A stretch of DNA of 64,000 nt from Cricetomys ansorgei (Eukaryota; Chordata; Mammalia; Rodentia; Nesomyidae), in NCBI GenBank assembly GCA_026225945.1, contig JAMJFZ010000818.1, positions 6,251,501-6,315,500 on the forward strand. The letters are read 5' to 3'. Positions 23,480 through 64,000 of the stretch are shown one piece after another. The notes under the pieces are model-generated. The model did not search any database. It was not told the origin of the DNA and saw only the letters and a program-made list of their open reading frames with translations. The translations under genes and the position numbers were made by a program. Each line of letters begins with the position of its first letter. Position 1 is the stretch's first letter.

Positions 23480-23882
23480 AGACAAAAGAGCTGGGGATGG
23501 AGCCCAGGAATAGAATGCTTGTCTGGAACCTCCAGTAAGAGCTGGGGTGTGGTTCAGTGGTAGAGCACCTGCCTAGAATCCCCCAGTGAGGGGCTGGGGT
23601 GTGGCTCAGTGGGAGAGCGCCTGCCTAGAATCCCCCAGTGAGGGGCTGGGGTGTGGCTCAGTGGTAGAGCACCTGCCTAGAATCCCCCAGTGAGGGGCTG
23701 GGATGTGGCTCAGTGGTAGAGCACCTGCCTAGAATTCCCCAGTGAGGGGCTGGGGTGTGGCTCAGTGGTAGAGCACCTGCCTAGAATCCTCCAGCAAGGG
23801 GCTGGGGTGTGCTCGGTGGTAGAGTTCTTACCTAAAAAGCTTAAGGCCCTGGGTTTTATCCTTAGCACCACACACGAAGTGG
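23480..23882 (+). repeat. ID-derived 52-bp tandem array A2 (about 6 units)
   Basis: Unit junctions at about 23530, 23585, 23637, 23689, 23741 and 23792. The array ends in a complete ID 3' half ('aaggccctgggttttatcc', 'ttagcaccac') and then a CA tail (23893-23916). Confidence 0.93.
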
Positions 23883-23939
23883 TACCCATTAACACACACA
23901 CACACACACACACACGCATTCAATTTGGAAAGACAGAAT

Positions 23940-24110
23940 TTAAAGTATTTCCCCAGGCGGTGGTGGCACACACCTTTAATCCCAGCACTCTGGAGGCAGA
24001 GACAGGCAGATCTCTGTGAGTTCGAGGCCACCCTGGTCTATAGAGTTAGTTACAGGACAGCCAGATTTACAATGGAGAAACCCTGTCCTGGAAAAAAAAA
24101 AAAGTATCTG
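23940..24110 (+). repeat. B1 SINE, full length
   Basis: 'cacacctttaatcccagcac', 'ctctgtgagttcgaggcca' and an A-rich tail after 'gagaaaccctgtcctgg'. Confidence 0.9.
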
Positions 24111-24339
24111 AGATGACATGATCTTATTTCTAAATAATCATAAGACCCCCTACTAAGGAACTATTCAAACTAATAAATGATTTCAAATGACACAGGCTTC
24201 CTAAAGGCCAGAACTCTCCCCACCACAGCTGTGCCACCCTGGCGACCTCATCTTTACACAGAGACCCTTGAGGGGCATTCAACACCCACACTGTAGCAGC
24301 CGCCGCAAACTATAAAGCACTGCTGAATAAATTAAAGAT

Positions 24340-24490
24340 TTAAAAATCAACACATGGACATCAATTGTGCATTTGTACACCATCAATGAACATTCCCCAG
24401 ATGAATTTAAGAAAGTAAAGCCCATTTATAATCATTGAAATAATAGAAACATGTAGGAAAAAAAGTTAACAAAAGAAATACAAGATTTAC
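24340..24490 (+). mobile_element. Short L1 ORF2-like fragment
   Basis: 'gtgcatttgtacaccatcaa' followed by 'cccatttataatcattgaaa' and 'gttaacaaaagaaatacaag' resembles a diverged L1 ORF2 stretch. No open frame. Confidence 0.5.
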
Positions 24491-24496
24491 TTGCTG

Positions 24497-24755
24497 TGTT
24501 AGTGAGCTTTCTGCCATTGGAATGAAATTCTTGATGCTTAGACAGGAAGAAAAGAAAAAAACCAGGGCACACTCCTGAGGAGTCGGGTTCAAGATAAGGT
24601 GGCACTCTTGTTTTTTTGCCTCTGATGAGGTCAACACATCATGATGAAGAAGATAGAGACAGAGAGACCGAGATGAAGACAGACAGATTGCCCACATCGC
24701 TTTTATCCTATGACAGAACTTTGGGTGACATTTAATATCCAAACTGTGGCATACT
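24497..24755 (+). repeat. Unnamed dispersed repeat, diverged
   Basis: 'gttagtgagctttctgccat' start and 'acatttaatatccaaactgt' end are in the family order. Confidence 0.5.
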
Positions 24756-25129
24756 CTACCAATTATAAGCCATTACTGAAAACAATTGAAGAAGGGAAGG
24801 CATCCCTTTTTCGGGGTGTTTGGGGATCAGGGAATTCAGTCTCTTTGGGCAGCAGTGGTTGCCGGTTACTGTGAGTACTCGGTGTATTCGTTTTCAGAAT
24901 ACCAGCTGGTAGAAGCTAACAGTTGAGGGCCCGGGAAGATGGCTCAGCTCCACACAAGTCCACCTGTGTAAAATGTGTAAAAAGCTATCACACAGAAGGC
25001 AGAGGAGAGCTGGCATCAGCCAGAATGAAGAGGGGTTGGGATTCTCAGGCACCACCAGCATCGATGTGAAATGATGCCCCTGCTCTGCGATACACCTTGG
25101 CAGGTCCTCAAAATGTAACACATGAGTTC

Positions 25130-25420
25130 TTGGGTCTGAGGAAATGGCTCAGTGGGTGAAAGCACTTGTGAAAGATGAGGTCCCAGGTTCAAATTCCCGG
25201 CATGCACATTGGAAGCCAGGCATGGCGATGGAGTAGTAGACAGCAAAGTCACTGGGACTTGCTGACCTTCAGCCACTTCCAGGATCAGTGAGAGACCCTG
25301 TCTCAAAACCATAGATCGGGGAGTGATAGAGCGGGACCCCTCCAACACTCTCCTCTGGCCTCCACACCTGTGCATGGGTGTGTGCACCCACACACATGCA
25401 CAAATGTCACACACACAAAG
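25130..25420 (+). repeat. B4-type SINE
   Basis: 'gaggaaatggctcagtgggt', 'gtcccaggttcaaattcccg', 'gagaccctgtctcaaaacc' and a CA-rich tail. Confidence 0.75.
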
Positions 25421-25611
25421 TATTTTCTAAACATGGAATTTCCACACAGCTTAGAGTTCCTTGTTCTATATGCACACAAAATCCTGTTCATGTGTGTTCC
25501 AAACAGCATTGTTCATCAAATTACTCAAGAAGGCAGAAAGAATTCAAACATCCGTCAGGGCATGAAGACCCAGACAACTGTCAAGCCAACACAAGGGGCA
25601 GTTACTTAGCA

Positions 25612-26080
25612 ATGTGTGTGAGTGTTCACCTGTGTGTGTGTGTGTTCACCTGTGTGAGAGTGCACCTGTGTATGTGTTCACCTGTGTGGGGGTACACTTA
25701 TATGTATGTGTTCACCTATATAGGGGTGCACATGTGTGTGTGTTCACCTATGGTGTGCCCCTGTATGTATATGTTCACCTGTGTGTGGGCGCCCCAGTGT
25801 GTGTGTTCACTTGTGTGTGGGAGCACCTGTGTGTGTAGGTCGACTCTGATTTCATTCTTCAGATGTTGTCCACCTTGTGTTTTTTTTGAGGCAAGGTCTC
25901 TCACTGGTCTGGAACTCACCAAGTAGTCAATACTAGCTGTCCAGAGAGCCTCAAGGATCCATTATCTTTGCCCCGCTCAGAATTAGGATTGCAAATGTGC
26001 ACCACTATGCCCAGAATTTTATACAGGTTCTGGAGATCAAACTCAAACCCTCCTTTGACTCCGGGTCTTGTTTGACAGAT
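25612..26080 (-). repeat. TG-rich minisatellite plus B4-type SINE
   Basis: 25612-25840 repeats GTGTTCACCTGTGTG-like words at roughly 20-50 bp spacing. 25870-26080 is a complement B4 ('gcaaggtctctcactggtct'). Confidence 0.6.
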
Positions 26081-26149
26081 TTTGGAAGAAGTGCCAACAC
26101 ACTGTCTTATGCCAACCAGTCACAGAAGCTGTTGTAAAAACATTGTGTG

Positions 26150-26515
26150 TTGATGGTTTTAATTATCACTCGACACAGTGTGAAGTCACCTAGGAAGAGT
26201 CTCAATGGAGGACTGTCTAGATTAGGTTGACCAGTGGGTGTGTCTAGAGCCAAGGTGTTTAGATTACATAATTGCTGTATTTTGAATTGTTTTGAACTGC
26301 ACCAAAGCAGAGAAGGTAAGCCGAGCCCTGGCCCGCATGTGTTCACGCCGCTGCTCTTGACTGTGTATATGGTACGCTCAGCTGCTTCAACTTCCTGCTT
26401 TGTCGCCTCCGCAATGATGGACTGTGAGCTGGAATCCTGAGCTAACATAAACCCTTTCTCTCCTAAGTTGTTTTCTTGTCAGGGTATTTTATCACAGAAA
26501 CGAAACTGGGAAGCC
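26150..26515 (-). repeat. Unnamed dispersed repeat (reverse copy)
   Basis: 'ctagattaggttgaccagtg', 'gcaatgatggactgtgagct' and 'cataaaccctttctctccta' with 'atcacagaaacga' at the end. Confidence 0.65.
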
Positions 26516-26929
26516 ATGGAGACAAAAGGTACATTCGTTGTTGCCAGGAGCTGGAGTCGTAGGTGTTGGGGAGAAATGGATGAATGGCTTTCTTTCTGGA
26601 ATAGTGGAAATGTTTTCAATTGATTCTGGCGACGGCCTCACAGTTTGTAAACCACTGAACTGTATGCATTAAAAAGATGAATCTCATAGCATATGAATTA
26701 TATCCCGATGAAGAAAGCTGTTTTGAAAAGAAGGAGAAGAGGGAACCAGGTAGGAAGGAAGGGAGGGTAATTGACACTTGCTTCAAAATAATGGAACTTT
26801 GAGAACAGCATACGAAAAGGAGCTGTCCACAGTTCCATAGTTTGAATCTGTGCATGAGCAAAACCACCGACAGAGAGCCGGCTTGTGGCTACAGATGAGA
26901 ACACTCTAGAAATCAAGAGTGGCTGCTGA

Positions 26930-27220
26930 TAGGGGCTGGGGAGACAGCTCAGGGGAGAGTGCTGCTGCACAAGAGGAAGGGCCTGAGTTCAGATTCCATC
27001 ACCCAGGAGTAAAGCAGAGCAGGACGACCACTCCTGTAACCCCGGTGCACAGTGGCTCTCGGGCTTGATGTGAGGGACCCTGTCTCAAAGGAATAAGGCT
27101 GAGATGACACATCAGGATGCCTAACATTCTATGGCTTCCATTTGTGCACGCAGGTGCGTACCCACATACACGCCTGTGCACATGCACCATGCAAACATAT
27201 GCACACAAACCTGAATAAAC
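26930..27220 (+). repeat. B4-type SINE
   Basis: 'aggggctggggagacagctc', 'gagttcagattccatcaccc', 'gagggaccctgtctcaaag' and a CA-rich tail. Confidence 0.75.
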
Positions 27221-27359
27221 AGCCCAAGAAATATTTTCTTCAAAAGAGTGACCACTAATAGGTATGAGGTTTCTTTCAGGAAAGACAAAACTGCCCTGAA
27301 AATATTAGGCCATTGTGATAACATCATGGTATATTTAAATATACCACATTTAAAGTCAT

Positions 27360-27565
27360 TTATGGTGGAGACACGGCTCTGCAGCTAAGAGCCCTCACTG
27401 CTCTTGCAGAGGACCCAGGTTCAGTCGCAAGCTCCAAAATCAGCAGCTCACGCCCACCTGTGATTTCAGTTCCAGGGGATCTGATGCCCTCTTCTGGCCG
27501 TCACGAGCACCTATACACAAAGTGCACATAAACTCACGCAGGCACACATAAATAATAAAAACAGT
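27360..27565 (+). repeat. B2-type SINE
   Basis: 'gcagctaagagccctcactg', 'gaggacccaggttcagtcgc', 'ctgatgccctcttctggcc' and an AATAATAAAA tail. Confidence 0.85.
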
Positions 27566-27569
27566 TTAG

Positions 27570-63206
<35,637 letters not shown>

Positions 63207-64000
63207 GTGAGCTTGACCAGATGGCAGAGGGACACAGGCCATCGCAAGAGTGACTCAGCCTCCTCTCCTTATCCCCCCCTCCCCTCGCTTCCACCTCTCC
63301 TCCTCCTCTTCCTCCATCTGTGCCAGGAAGCCCGCCTACCCCCTCCTGACTCCTCCTCTGTGTTCCTACAAAAGTCAGTCTATCCCAGCAGCCACTAAGT
63401 CGCTTCCTAATGATCTGCAACCCACATCCTTCTCTGCAGCTCGACCGTGGCTCCCTGAGTGTGGTAGTGTGTTTTATCATGTTTCTAATCCTAATGCTTG
63501 ACCATGAGCAAGATCCTGTGGGCACTGGGTAGATAGATGGGTGACTGGGTGGATGGGTAGAGAGATGAGCAGGTGGATGGATAGATGGATGGTGAATGGA
63601 TTATGGGTGGAAATGGGTAGAAGTAGATGGGTGGTACATGCCAAGGAGATGGGTAAATAGGTGGATGGTGGGTGGTAAATGATGGAAAAGGAAAGGATGG
63701 ATGGATGGATGGATGGATGGATGGATGGATGGATGGATGGATAGGGATGGATGGTAGGTAGCTGGACAGAAGACGGCAGGGAGCTGGGTGAACGATTGAA
63801 TGGATGGGCGGTGGATGATGAGCGGATGGATGGGTAGATGATGAGCGGATGGATGGGGTAGGTGGTGGATGAGTGGATGGTATATGGGTGGATGGGTGAG
63901 TGGATGGACAGATGGTGAATAGCTGGATAATGGACGGGTGGGCTGATGGGTAGATGACGGATGGGTTGATGATACTCGGTGGGTAGGTTGATGGAGGGTG
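63207..64000. other. Card11: Start of the intron after Card11 coding exon 20
   Basis: A CT-rich unique stretch to about 63520, then a GGAT array to the window edge. Confidence 0.85.
63522..64000. repeat. (GGAT)n minisatellite, truncated by window end
   Basis: Degenerate GGAT/GGGT words with a pure (GGAT)n core at about 63695-63740. Same motif and orientation as the array at 45185-46515. Confidence 0.95.

Noticed and set aside
25378..25926. 182-codon plus-strand frame rich in Cys and Val
   Set aside because: Translation of TG-rich repeats.

Overview
The window is mammalian and comes from a muroid rodent. It is packed with rodent SINEs: 7SL-derived B1, tRNA-derived B2/B3, ID, and B4-type ID-B1 fusions. 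It also holds a URR1-type hAT fossil, L1 scraps and long CA, GGAA and GGAT microsatellites. The protein sequence is close to mouse but not identical, and ID-derived 52-bp tandem arrays are abundant. I therefore lean towards a cricetid-type rodent (hamster, vole, deer mouse), but the species is inference.

One protein-coding gene is present: Card11 (CARMA1), on the + strand. Twenty coding exons lie between 28140 and 63206. All are flanked by AG/GT splice sites and join in one continuous frame of 1000 codons plus one base, counted from the Met at 28154 (add 7 for the longer MPGGGPx form). Exon boundaries follow domain boundaries: CARD (exons 1-2), coiled coil (3-7), PKC-regulated linker (8-13), PDZ (14-15), SH3 (16), HOOK/linker (17-19) and the start of the guanylate-kinase-like domain (20). 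The last ~148 codons lie beyond the right edge. The product is the lymphocyte scaffold that links antigen-receptor/PKC signalling to BCL10-MALT1 and NF-kB/JNK. The three linker serines known as PKC targets (S552, S565, S645) are present at the expected positions.

Positions 1-28139 contain no convincing gene and no CpG-island promoter. They most likely represent the long intron(s) and flank 5' of the first main coding exon. They hold SINEs, a recurrent ~330-bp repeat I cannot name, an L1 fragment split by a URR1 element with a perfect 8-bp target-site duplication, MIR fossils and some repeat-free blocks. One of these (8460-8800) carries five TAAT-type palindromes and is a candidate regulatory element. 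A short candidate 5' exon ending in ATGCCAG before a GT lies at 21576-21616 and is weakly supported.

The most unusual structure is a dispersed family of seven tandem arrays, about 60 units in all. The ~52-bp unit is the 5' half of an ID SINE (Pol III A box kept, B box absent). Six arrays point along Card11 and one is reversed. Most + strand arrays run into one complete ID element at their 3' end. All arrays share the same unit junction, and three show higher-order periods of 104 or 208-210 bp. Two introns also carry long GGAT arrays (about 1.3 kb, and at least 0.45 kb at the right edge).
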